From Sulfitobacter sp. LCG007 (GTDB taxonomy: Bacteria; Pseudomonadota; Alphaproteobacteria; Rhodobacterales; Rhodobacteraceae): a stretch of DNA of 64,000 bases. The notes under the pieces were generated by a model. It worked only from the letters and a program-made list of their open reading frames with translations, made no database searches and had not been told where the DNA came from. Positions within the stretch are counted from its first letter, which is position 1; every line of letters begins with the position of its first letter. The stretch is from contig NZ_CP161805.1 of assembly GCF_040801785.1 (NCBI RefSeq), forward strand, positions 1,426,001 to 1,490,000. Direction: 5' to 3'. Both the position numbers and the translations under genes were made by a program. Of this stretch, positions 7,625 to 14,821 are shown one piece after another.

Positions 7625-8115
7625 AACTGGCGCGGGCGATCCATTTCGACGAAAGCGACACGCGCGTCTTTCACAGCCCGGCGCGGACAGGCGAGTGGTG
7701 CATCTCTGGCGGATTCGAGTTCTCGAACTGGAGCGAGGCCGATCTCGTCGGCAAGGCGCGACAGGCCTTTGCCAACGGCTGGCTGGGTCTCGAGACCTTC
7801 GGACGGGTGAGCTTCGTCGCCGTCACCACTCTGGAACCGGGCGAGCGCGAAAAGCTCGTCACCGCGCTGGCACAGCACTTCGTGGACGTCTACGGCGCGC
7901 CGTCGCTGGAGGCGGCCAGGGGCGTGGCCGCCGATGAGATTTCCCAGATGGAAGACCTGTGCGACGAACATGCGCCGAACACGCTGATCACCGTCATGCG
8001 CGAGATCACCGAGGCCGGAGTGCATGAAAGTTTCCGCGTCATCGACCCGCGCGACGCGGAGCTCGACATCGTCGCGGTGCACGGTGCGCTGGACGACGAT
8101 CCTCACGGGCACTGA
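7621..8115 (+). CDS. DUF6505 family protein
   Basis: A 164-residue soluble protein, last gene of the DUF6494-apbC-ligase-like operon; its ATG overlaps the previous stop (ATGA). Recognisable segments are F-H-S-P-A-R-T-G-E-W-C-I-S-G-G-F-E-F-S-N-W near the start, a central G-W-L-G-L-E-T-F-G-R, and D-E-I-S-Q-M-E-D-L-C-D-E-H near residue 110. This fits a family I recall as DUF6505, found beside FDH genes in alphaproteobacteria. No catalytic motif is seen. A role in FDH maturation is guilt by association only. Confidence 0.72.
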   Translation: MKLARAIHFDESDTRVFHSPARTGEWCISGGFEFSNWSEADLVGKARQAFANGWLGLETFGRVSFVAVTTLEPGEREKLVTALAQHFVDVYGAPSLEAARGVAADEISQMEDLCDEHAPNTLITVMREITEAGVHESFRVIDPRDAELDIVAVHGALDDDPHGH

Positions 8116-8131
8116 GGCGCCGCCATCCGCT

Positions 8132-8182
8132 TTGACAATGCTTGGGCGCTGAGATAGCAGCCGTGTATGCGCTTGGATACAA
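8132..8182 (+). promoter_or_regulatory. Possible promoter and GntR operator of the regulator gene
   Basis: TTGACA at 8132-8137 is followed 17 bases later by the weak -10 TAGCAG (8155-8160). Just after the likely transcription start lies TTGGATACAA (8173-8182), one change from the TTGTATACAA dyad bound by many FCD-type GntR repressors, 12 bases before the GTG start. Its place fits simple autorepression. The pattern is short, so this is only a candidate. Confidence 0.4.
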
Positions 8183-8194
8183 TTGTGACGACCC

Positions 8195-8845
8195 GTGCCA
8201 GATCCCGATATCTCTGAACTCTCTCAGGGCGAGCTTGCCTATCTCAGGATCAACCAGGCTGTCCGCGCCGGCACGCTGCGGCCCGGCGACCGGCTGCGCG
8301 AGACCGAGGTGGCCGCGCGCCTGGGCCTTTCCCGCACGCCCGTGCGCGAAGCGCTGCGGCGGCTCGAGGCGGACGGCGTCGTGGAACACAGGCCCAGGAT
8401 CGGCGCGACGGTGCGCAGCCTGTCGCATCCGGAAATGGTGGAACTCTACGAGATGCGCATCGTGCTCGAACGCACGGCGGCCGGGATGGCCGCCAAACAC
8501 GCAAGCCCGGCGGAGGCGGATGAGATGGCGGACATAAATGCGGAACTTGCGCGCACCGCGGGGGATGCGCCGGCGGCCGTTTCGCTCAACGAACGCTTTC
8601 ACCGCTGCCTCTACCTCGGCGCGCGCAACCGGTTCCTGAGCGACGCGGCGCGCGGCCTGAACAACGCGCTGATGCTGTTGGGGCCGACGACATTGGCCGG
8701 AGAGGAACGCCTGGCAGAGGTCTGCGCCCAGCATGACGACATCGTCGCCGCCATCCGTGCGGGTGATGCGGCAGGGGCGGAAGCGGCGGCCGAGCGTCAT
8801 CTGCAGACCTCGCTGCGCACGAGATTGAAGGGAATGGAGCTTTGA
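8195..8845 (+). CDS. GntR family transcriptional regulator, FCD type
   Basis: A 216-residue repressor-type protein. The winged-helix domain covers about 10-78 (L-R-E-T-E-V-A-A-R-L-G-L-S-R-T-P-V-R-E-A-L-R-R-L-E-A-D-G-V-V, the GntR signature). The FCD ligand domain follows, with E-L-Y-E-M-R-I-V-L-E and the metal-binding-type pattern N-E-R-F-H-R ... Q-H-D-D-I ... A-E-R-H-L. The start codon is GTG. The stop TGA overlaps the ATG of the membrane protein that follows, so the two are one transcript and the regulator probably controls that gene and itself. The effector is unknown. Confidence 0.9.
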   Translation: MPDPDISELSQGELAYLRINQAVRAGTLRPGDRLRETEVAARLGLSRTPVREALRRLEADGVVEHRPRIGATVRSLSHPEMVELYEMRIVLERTAAGMAAKHASPAEADEMADINAELARTAGDAPAAVSLNERFHRCLYLGARNRFLSDAARGLNNALMLLGPTTLAGEERLAEVCAQHDDIVAAIRAGDAAGAEAAAERHLQTSLRTRLKGMEL

Positions 8846-9864
8846 TGCGGATCGTCACCACTTTCGCGATCGCGCTTGTCGGGGTCGGGGTCTTCCTTCT
8901 GGCGGGGCTGCCGCTGCCCTGGCTGCTTGGCCCGATGGTGGCCTGCCTGCTGGCCGCGCTCGCGGGCATCCGGATGGGCGGCATCCCGGTCGTCAGCAAC
9001 ACGATGCGCACCATTCTCGGTGTCGCCATCGGGACCGCCTTCACGCCTCAGCTTCTCGCAAGCATGTCGCAGATGTGGCCCACTCTGATGCTCATTCCGC
9101 TGATGGTGCTCTGCGTCGGGCTGATCGGCGTGCCTTACTTCCAGCGTGTCTGGAACTACGATTTCCCGACGGCCTATTACGCCTCGATGCCGGGAGGTCT
9201 GCAGGACATGCTGATCTTCGGGGAAGAGGCCGGCGCCAATGTCCGCACGCTCTCGCTGGTCCACGCGACCCGGGTTCTGGTGATCGTCGTCGCCCTGCCG
9301 GTCATTCTGGCCACGGTCTGGGATGTCGATCTCAGCAACCCGCCCGGTCTTCCGATGAGCACGATCGACCCCACCGAACTGCTCATAATGGCCTTGTGCG
9401 GGATCGCCGGCTGGCGCATCGCCAAGGCGGTCGGGCTCTTCGGGGCAAGCATTCTGGGCCCCATGATCCTTACCGCGGCCGTTTCGCTCGCCGGCTTCCT
9501 GCATCATCGCCCTCCCGCCGAGGCGATCCAGGCGGCGCAGTTCTTCATCGGCATGTCGGTGGGCATGAAGTATTCCGGGATCACCATGGTCGAGGTCCGG
9601 CGCGATCTGGTCGCGGGGATAGGATTCTGCGGATTGCTTATCGTGCTCACGCTGATCTTCGCCGAAGGCATCTATGCGCTGGAGCTTGCACCGCCGCTCG
9701 AGACGCTGCTGTCCTTCGCGCCGGGCGGGCAGGCGGAGCTTGCGATCCTTGCCCTGATCGCGGGGGCGGACATGCCCTTCGTGATCGCCCATCACGTGCT
9801 GCGGATATTTCTCGTGATCACCGGGGCGCCTCTTTTCGCGCGTTTCTCGCGCAGAGGGGTCTGA
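8845..9864 (+). CDS. AbrB family membrane protein (putative transporter)
   Basis: A 339-residue integral membrane protein with about ten hydrophobic segments, of the duplicated AbrB family (PF05145), often misnamed 'AbrB family transcriptional regulator' or 'ammonia monooxygenase'. The repeat hallmarks are P-W-L-L-G-P-M near residue 28 and the partner A-S-I-L-G-P-M-I-L in the second half, plus Y-Y-A-S-M-P-G-G-L-Q-D-M and F-A-P-G-G-Q-A-E-L. I start at ATG 8845, which overlaps the stop of the GntR gene; a TTG at 8842 would add one residue. Transport substrate unknown. Confidence 0.88.
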   Translation: MRIVTTFAIALVGVGVFLLAGLPLPWLLGPMVACLLAALAGIRMGGIPVVSNTMRTILGVAIGTAFTPQLLASMSQMWPTLMLIPLMVLCVGLIGVPYFQRVWNYDFPTAYYASMPGGLQDMLIFGEEAGANVRTLSLVHATRVLVIVVALPVILATVWDVDLSNPPGLPMSTIDPTELLIMALCGIAGWRIAKAVGLFGASILGPMILTAAVSLAGFLHHRPPAEAIQAAQFFIGMSVGMKYSGITMVEVRRDLVAGIGFCGLLIVLTLIFAEGIYALELAPPLETLLSFAPGGQAELAILALIAGADMPFVIAHHVLRIFLVITGAPLFARFSRRGV

Positions 9865-9927
9865 TCTGGCGCCGAAAACGGATTAATTGCGCGAGAACTA
9901 ATTCTTATCTGACCAAACACGCACCGG

Positions 9928-9956
9928 TTGACAAATGCATCCGCGGTTCATGTTAT
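9928..9956 (+). promoter_or_regulatory. Strong sigma-70-type promoter
   Basis: TTGACA (9928-9933), exactly 17 bases, then TGTTAT (9951-9956). Transcription would start near 9963, about 170 bases before the small gene at 10136. The long leader contains the hairpin at 10065-10085. Confidence 0.55.
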
Positions 9957-10064
9957 CATTTGTCGGGGCATCGCCGGTGTTCCAGCGATCTACGCGCATG
10001 GTGGTGCGGAGATTTCTGGATCGCCGGTCTTCGACTGTACCGGTAGCCTCTGCGGGCACGCCGG

Positions 10065-10085
10065 GGTCAGGCCAGCGGCCTGACC
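10065..10085 (+). other. Perfect 9-bp hairpin in a leader RNA
   Basis: Arms GGTCAGGCC and GGCCTGACC with the 3-base loop AGC. No T-run follows, so it is not a normal terminator. It ends five bases before an AAGAGG ribosome site and a 16-codon open frame starting at ATG 10105 (MDRRERAGWSDGRFVG), which overlaps the next gene's start. Together these look like a structured leader that could control translation of the 10136 gene. Confidence 0.45.
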
Positions 10086-10135
10086 ATGATAAGAGGTGTC
10101 TCGCATGGATCGACGTGAACGTGCAGGGTGGTCAG

Positions 10136-10390
10136 ATGGTAGGTTCGTCGGATGAGGGGTGCGCGAAGCTCGCGGATTTCCTGAGTGAAATCAGCGCGAT
10201 CTCGCATCTATCGCCGATCGTGCAGATCCGTACCACGATGGAGGCCGCCTCCCGCTATCTCGAATGCGCTGCCTTTGACCTGGCAGCAGATCATACGCCG
10301 GAGCAGATCGCAGAGATCATGCGCGCCGCAGCGCAAATGGAACGCTCGGCTCGTAGCCTCGCGTCTGCCCAGCCGCGTTCCGACAACTAG
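10136..10390 (+). CDS. Small orphan protein, function unknown
   Basis: An 84-residue, mostly helical protein starting MVGSSDEGCAKLADFL, with no signal peptide or membrane segment and no motif I recognise. Longer in-frame starts (9935, 9998) would run through the promoter or the hairpin and give Arg/Ser-rich sequence without helix pattern, so I prefer ATG 10136. The ribosome site (AGGGTGG) is fair. The strong upstream promoter and structured leader suggest it is really expressed. No operon partner; the next gene begins 158 bases later. Confidence 0.5.
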   Translation: MVGSSDEGCAKLADFLSEISAISHLSPIVQIRTTMEAASRYLECAAFDLAADHTPEQIAEIMRAAAQMERSARSLASAQPRSDN

Positions 10391-10548
10391 ACGACACGCT
10401 TCTGCTTGAGACAGTGTTCCTCCCTCCCTCGCGCGCCGGGGGCGGGGGGCCGCGATGATATGCCCTCGGCCTGGTTTAATTCCCCTTACCGGAATCAACT
10501 TTCCGTGAGATTATGCGGCAGTTTCATTCATCAAGAGCGATTTAGATC

Positions 10549-11391
10549 ATGAGAATAGTCAGATTGATTCAAGGGGTTGCGCTTGCAGCGACGGCCTCTA
10601 TGTCTCAGGCCGAGACACCGCTGGAGCGCGGCGAATATCTTGTGCGCGGCCCGGCCGGTTGCGGCAACTGCCACACCCCTCTTGGCCCGCAGGGCTTCCT
10701 GATGGAGCAGGAACTGGCCGGCCGGCTGACGGAACAGAACGAAGCCTTCACCGCCATCGCACCAAACATCACGCCAGCGGGGCGCGTTGGCGACTGGAGC
10801 GATGCCGAATTGGCCCGAGCGATCCGGGAGGGGGTAAGGCCCGACGGCTCCCTGATCGGGCCGCCGATGCCCTTCACGATGTACCGCGGCCTCTCCGACA
10901 GCGACCTCGGGGCCATCGTCGCTTTTCTGCGGACGGTCCCTGCCATCGACAACGATCCGGGAACCTCCACCTACCACATCCCCCTGCCACCCGCCTACGG
11001 GCCCCCCGTCGACACCGTTGAGGAGGTCCCGCGCGGCGTCACGGTGGCATACGGCGAATATCTCGCAGGGCCGGTGATGCATTGCATGGAGTGCCACACG
11101 CCAATGGGTCCGCAGGGTCCGATGATCCAGACCGACCTCGGGAGGGGAGGATTCGAGTTCCACGGTCCCTGGGGAACGTCGGTGGCGGCAAACCTGACCA
11201 GCAGCGAGGACGGGCTTGCGGGGTACAGCGATGCGGAACTTGCGCGGATGATCACGAAAGGCGAGCACCCGGACGGATCCCCGATGCTGCCACCCATGCC
11301 CTATTTCTATCTGTCGAAGATGATGGACGAGGATTTGCAGGCCGTCATCCTCTACCTGCGCAGCCTGCCGCCGCTGCCGGACGCCGGCTGA
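10549..11391 (+). CDS. Diheme cytochrome c, periplasmic
   Basis: A 280-residue exported cytochrome. Signal peptide about residues 1-21 (cleavage near SQAET). Two heme motifs: C38-G-N-C-H42 and C179-M-E-C-H183, each within a repeat that reads G-E-Y-L ... C-H-T-P-x-G-P-Q-G and later I-T-P/T-S ... W-S-D-A-E-L-A-R ... P-P-M-P. The duplication gives two class I domains in tandem, like the cytochrome subunits of alcohol or aldehyde dehydrogenases. No dehydrogenase gene is adjacent, so its electron donor is unknown. It stands alone upstream of the tRNA genes. Confidence 0.88.
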   Translation: MRIVRLIQGVALAATASMSQAETPLERGEYLVRGPAGCGNCHTPLGPQGFLMEQELAGRLTEQNEAFTAIAPNITPAGRVGDWSDAELARAIREGVRPDGSLIGPPMPFTMYRGLSDSDLGAIVAFLRTVPAIDNDPGTSTYHIPLPPAYGPPVDTVEEVPRGVTVAYGEYLAGPVMHCMECHTPMGPQGPMIQTDLGRGGFEFHGPWGTSVAANLTSSEDGLAGYSDAELARMITKGEHPDGSPMLPPMPYFYLSKMMDEDLQAVILYLRSLPPLPDAG

Positions 11392-11437
11392 AGCGGGTCG
11401 CGAAGGCAAAATATCGAGGGCAGCGCCGCTTGTCCGC

Positions 11438-11466
11438 TTGACGGGCGCCGGCGCGGATCCTATTAG
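11438..11466 (+). promoter_or_regulatory. Promoter of first tRNA-Asp gene
   Basis: TTGACG (11438-11443), 17-base spacer, TATTAG (11461-11466). The mature tRNA begins 40 bases after the -10 box. Confidence 0.6.
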
Positions 11467-11505
11467 GACCGGACGCTTCGGGGTCAGCCCCGAGGAATGC
11501 ATCGC

Positions 11506-11582
11506 GCGGTTGTAGCTCAGTTGGTTAGAGTACCGGCCTGTCACGCCGGGGGTCGCGGGTTCGAGCCCCGTCAACCGCGCCA
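11506..11582 (+). tRNA. tRNA-Asp (GTC), first copy
   Basis: Complete cloverleaf of 77 nt with encoded CCA. Acceptor arms GCGGTTG and CAACCGC pair fully; the anticodon stem CCGGC/GCCGG encloses CTGTCAC with anticodon GTC at 11540-11542; the T-loop GTTCGAG is present. Identical to the copy at 11720-11796. Confidence 0.97.
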
Positions 11583-11679
11583 CTGCATTCCCCTTTTTCC
11601 CGGTATCCCCTGAATTCCCTCCCGAAATGGCGGCCCTTGCGGATGTTCCGACAACGCGCCATCATTGAACCGAAAGCGC

Positions 11680-11708
11680 TTGACGGCCCCCCGGGCTTGG
11701 CCTATCCC
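11680..11708 (+). promoter_or_regulatory. Promoter of second tRNA-Asp gene
   Basis: TTGACG (11680-11685), 17-base spacer, TATCCC (11703-11708). It differs from the first promoter outside the boxes, so the second gene is separately transcribed. Confidence 0.5.
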
Positions 11709-11719
11709 GCCGGCATCGC

Positions 11720-11796
11720 GCGGTTGTAGCTCAGTTGGTTAGAGTACCGGCCTGTCACGCCGGGGGTCGCGGGTTCGAGCCCCGTCAACCGCGCCA
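11720..11796 (+). tRNA. tRNA-Asp (GTC), second copy
   Basis: Identical over the full 77 nt to the copy 214 bases upstream, including encoded CCA; anticodon GTC at 11754-11756. The shared sequence stretches only a few bases beyond the tRNA on either side, so the duplication involves little more than the gene itself. Confidence 0.97.
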
Positions 11797-11872
11797 CTTC
11801 TTCCTGATTTCAATGCGGCGACATCTCTCGGGACCTGCATCGGGGTGCCCGTGGTGTCGCGCCGCCCGCCGC

Positions 11873-12751
11873 TCAGCGGTCTTGGTGACGATCCAGAAAT
11901 CCCATCAAGGCCTGCGCGGTCTCTGCCGGGGACTGATCGACGAAGAAATGCCCGCCGGGAATCGCCTCGGAGGCGAGGTCGGCCAGCCGGTCGGACCATG
12001 TCCGCGGCACGTCATAAGCGCGCGCCATTGCGCCGTCGCGCCCATAAAGCACCAGCGCCGGGCAATCCACGCGCCGGCCCAGATCGGCCGTGTCGAGATG
12101 GAAATCCACGTCCAGCGCGGCGCGATAGTCAGCGCACATGCCGCGGATTGTCTCGGGGTCGCGCCAGGCCGCACGATAGGCATCGAGCGCCCGCGGGTCG
12201 AACTGGTCGAGGCGCGCCGACCCCCATCCCAGAAGACAGCTTTCGAAGAAGGCGTCGGGGTCATGCGCGATCATGGTCTCGGGGAATGGGTAGGGCTGGG
12301 GCAGGAAGAACCAGTGGTAATAGCTGCGCGCGACCTCCTGTGTCAGGCCGGCGAGAAGCAGCTGCGTCGGGACGATGTCCATCACTGCCAGCGTCGCAAC
12401 CGCGCCGGGCGCGTCGAGGGCGAGGCGGTGCGCCGTCCGGCCGCCGCGGTCATGGCCCACAAGATGGAAGCGCTCGAACCCCAGGGACCGCATCAGGGCC
12501 GACTGGTCCGCGGCCATGTGCCGGAAGGAATAGGCCTCTGTGCCCATCGGCTTGGACGAGGCGCCATATCCGCGCAGGTCCGAGGCCACCACCCGGTACC
12601 TTCCGGACAGTGCCGGCGCCACCTGATGCCACATCGCATGGGTCTGCGGGAAGCCGTGCAGCAGCAGAACCGGCGGGCCTTCGCCGCCGATCGCATAGCG
12701 GATCCGCTGGCCATTGACCTCGGCCTCGGCGGATTCGAAGCCCGGGATCAT
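11873..12751 (-). CDS. Haloacetate (fluoroacetate-type) dehalogenase, alpha/beta hydrolase
   Basis: A 292-residue alpha/beta hydrolase that should hydrolyse the carbon-halogen bond of haloacetates to glycolate. The oxyanion region HGFPQT is at 32-37. The fluoroacetate dehalogenase set is all present: nucleophile D101, carboxylate-binding R102 and R105 (HDRGGR), acid D125, halide pocket H146, W147 and Y209, and catalytic H268. Up to H146-W147, the spacing equals that of the well-studied enzyme RPA1163 shifted by nine. Transcribed with the dipeptidase whose stop lies four bases before its ATG. True substrate untested; epoxide hydrolases share the fold but not this pocket. Confidence 0.85.
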   Translation of the reverse strand: MIPGFESAEAEVNGQRIRYAIGGEGPPVLLLHGFPQTHAMWHQVAPALSGRYRVVASDLRGYGASSKPMGTEAYSFRHMAADQSALMRSLGFERFHLVGHDRGGRTAHRLALDAPGAVATLAVMDIVPTQLLLAGLTQEVARSYYHWFFLPQPYPFPETMIAHDPDAFFESCLLGWGSARLDQFDPRALDAYRAAWRDPETIRGMCADYRAALDVDFHLDTADLGRRVDCPALVLYGRDGAMARAYDVPRTWSDRLADLASEAIPGGHFFVDQSPAETAQALMGFLDRHQDR

Positions 12752-12755
12752 CCCG

Positions 12756-14138
12756 TCAGCTCATCGCGGCGAGGATGCGCGCCCAACTCCGGATGCCCTT
12801 GTGGAAGCTTTCGAGGTCGTATTTCTCGTTCGGCGAATGGATCGCGTCGTCGTCGCGCCCGAAGCCGATCAGAAGGGGCGTCGTGTCGAGTATCCTGTCG
12901 AAGTAACCCGCGATCGGGATCGAGCCGCCGCAGCCGATATATGCGGCCGGAACGTTCCATTCCTCGCTGAGCGCATTGCGCGCCGCCTCGAACCTCTCGT
13001 CCGAAATGTCGACGCCAGAGGCCGGCCCGCCGCTGTGCGACTTGAAGCTGACCTTGCAGTCCGACGGTATCATCGCCTCGACCATCTCGCGAAAGCTGAC
13101 GCGGATGGCCTGCGGGTCCTGGGTCCCCACCAGACGGAAACTGATCTTGGCGCTTGCTTCCGAGGGCAGCACGGTCTTGAAGCCCTCGCCGGTATAGCCG
13201 GACTTCATGCCGTTTACCTCGCAGGTCGGGCGCGACCAGATCATCTCGAGCGGGGTGCGACCGGACTCTCCGGCCGGTTCCTCAAGCCCCACGGCGTTCA
13301 GGAAGCGCGCGGAATCAAACTCGAGACCCGCCCATTGCCGCGCGAGCTCGTCCGGGATTTCCGGCACCCCGTCGTAGAAGCCCGGCACGGTGACGCGCCC
13401 GTTCTCGTCGTGAAGCGAGGCGATGATGCGTGCCAGCACCCGCGCGGGGTTTATCGCGATGCCCCCGTACATGCCGGAATGCAGATCGACCGAGGGCCCC
13501 CGGATCGTGATCTCGTCGCCCATGAGACCGCGCAGCATGGTGACGATTGCGGGCGTGCGGCTTTCGAAGAGCTGGGTGTCGCAGATCAGCGCCATGTCCG
13601 CCCGCAAGGTGTCGGCGTTCTCCTTCATGAACGGTACGAGAGAGGGAGAGCCGCTTTCCTCCTCGCCCTCGAAGAAGAAGGTCAGCTTGCAGGGAAGCGC
13701 GCCGTGAACGGTCTTCCAGGCCCGGCACGCCTCGACGAACGTCATCAGCTGGCCCTTGTCGTCGGCCGAACCGCGCCCGCGGATCACCTTCCCGTTCGGT
13801 GTGTCCTCAAGCTGCGGATCGAACGGATCCCGGTCCCAGAGCTCGAGAGGGTCGACCGGCTGAACGTCGTAATGTCCGTAGAACAGCAGGTGCGGACCCG
13901 GTCCGTCGATCTGGCCGACCACCATGGGATGCCCCGGAGTCGGACATTTCCGCGCGTCGATACCCATGCTTGCGAGATCGGCAACCAGCCAGTCGGCGGC
14001 GCGGTCGCAATCGGCACTGTAGGCCGGGTCGGTCGAGATCGAGGGAATGCGCAGCAGTTCGAGAAGGCGCTCGGTTGCGTCCGGCAGGTCTGCGTCTATA
14101 CGGGCGAGGACATCGTCCAGAGACATCATGGGCTCCAC
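12756..14138 (-). CDS. M20 family dipeptidase/carboxypeptidase
   Basis: A 460-residue zinc metallopeptidase of the M20 family (carnosinase/CPG2-like), cytoplasmic. Metal-site motifs: Y-G-H-Y-D-V-Q-P (first His and the Asp next to it), R-G-S-A-D-D-K-G (bridging Asp), E-G-E-E-E-S-G-S (general base and ligand Glu), I-C-D-T-Q and a late G-F-G-R-D-D-D-A-I-H-S-P-N-E (last His). The dimerisation domain sits at about 200-380. Start at ATG 14138; ATG 14126 (MSLDDV) is equally possible. It leads a two-gene unit with the dehalogenase downstream, though no metabolic link between the two is obvious. Confidence 0.9.
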   Translation of the reverse strand: MEPMMSLDDVLARIDADLPDATERLLELLRIPSISTDPAYSADCDRAADWLVADLASMGIDARKCPTPGHPMVVGQIDGPGPHLLFYGHYDVQPVDPLELWDRDPFDPQLEDTPNGKVIRGRGSADDKGQLMTFVEACRAWKTVHGALPCKLTFFFEGEEESGSPSLVPFMKENADTLRADMALICDTQLFESRTPAIVTMLRGLMGDEITIRGPSVDLHSGMYGGIAINPARVLARIIASLHDENGRVTVPGFYDGVPEIPDELARQWAGLEFDSARFLNAVGLEEPAGESGRTPLEMIWSRPTCEVNGMKSGYTGEGFKTVLPSEASAKISFRLVGTQDPQAIRVSFREMVEAMIPSDCKVSFKSHSGGPASGVDISDERFEAARNALSEEWNVPAAYIGCGGSIPIAGYFDRILDTTPLLIGFGRDDDAIHSPNEKYDLESFHKGIRSWARILAAMS

Positions 14139-14225
14139 TTGGCTTGCTCGGGCCGGACCGTATCAGCGCCAGCGCGCGTGTCCAGAGGCCCCCGCAGGGA
14201 AGCGAAAGCAGGCTCATTCTGAGAT

Positions 14226-14561
14226 CTATTCCCCCAGAACGACGAGCGAAAAACCCGCGATCACAAAGATTGCCCCGAAGATCTGCGGCAGGTTGAGAGC
14301 ACCGCCCAGAAACGCGGCGTAGGCCAGTACCAGAAGGCTTTCGGCGCCGATCACGCCGATGTAGATCACGGCGAGGTCCGAATGCCGGAAGAGCACGATC
14401 TCGGAAAATGCGGCGCCGAGAAGGCCGGCCGCGATGCAGGCGAGGGCGAAAAGGGAAGGGGCGTTGCTGGCCATCTTCATTCCCACTGTCGCCATCGCAT
14501 AACCGCCGGCGGCAAGTGTCATGAGCCCGAGTACACATGCCGGATTCAATTGTGATGTCAT
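14226..14561 (-). CDS. Small four-helix membrane protein, EamA/SMR-like
   Basis: A 111-residue protein with four hydrophobic segments and little else, as in small multidrug resistance (SMR) or half-size EamA transporters: A-C-V-L-G-L-M-T-L-A-A-G-G-Y-A at the start and L-N-L-P-Q-I-F-G-A-I-F-V-I-A-G at the end. The ATG at 14561 opens the first membrane segment; an upstream in-frame start would add 43 unlikely residues. It diverges from hemA, so the FNR-type box at 14677-14690 and the dyad at 14635-14654 lie between them. Substrate unknown. Confidence 0.65.
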   Translation of the reverse strand: MTSQLNPACVLGLMTLAAGGYAMATVGMKMASNAPSLFALACIAAGLLGAAFSEIVLFRHSDLAVIYIGVIGAESLLVLAYAAFLGGALNLPQIFGAIFVIAGFSLVVLGE

Positions 14562-14634
14562 ATCAATGCGTCCGAAAGTATTACTGTCGATCAGGAAATA
14601 TCGGACTATCCTACTGCCGGTGCGCGCAGGGCGG

Positions 14635-14654
14635 CAGTCAGGTATTCCTGACTG
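14635..14654. promoter_or_regulatory. Perfect 8-bp inverted repeat between the SMR-like gene and hemA
   Basis: Arms CAGTCAGG and CCTGACTG around TATT. It lies 23 bases upstream of the FNR-type box and 74 bases upstream of the divergent membrane-protein start. Either a second operator or a leader hairpin of the minus-strand gene. Confidence 0.4.
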
Positions 14655-14676
14655 GCAGCGGATGGGGTCTTCCGGT

Positions 14677-14690
14677 TTGACTTGCATCAA
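14677..14690. promoter_or_regulatory. FNR/FnrL-type binding site upstream of hemA
   Basis: TTGACTTGCATCAA, one change from the consensus TTGAT-N4-ATCAA. FnrL boxes upstream of hemA are established in Rhodobacter, where they raise heme and tetrapyrrole synthesis at low oxygen. A possible -10 (GTTATT, near 14717) would place the box close to -42, as for class II activation. Confidence 0.7.
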
Positions 14691-14821
14691 GGCTGCGACA
14701 GGATGCGCGGCCCAGGGTTATTGAACCCGGGCGGACAGGCGGTTAATCAGGGGCCGCAACGTGTCGTCCTTGCCGGGCGCCCATGGCCGGTCCGCTGGTC
14801 GCAGGAATGAGGAAGAAACGG

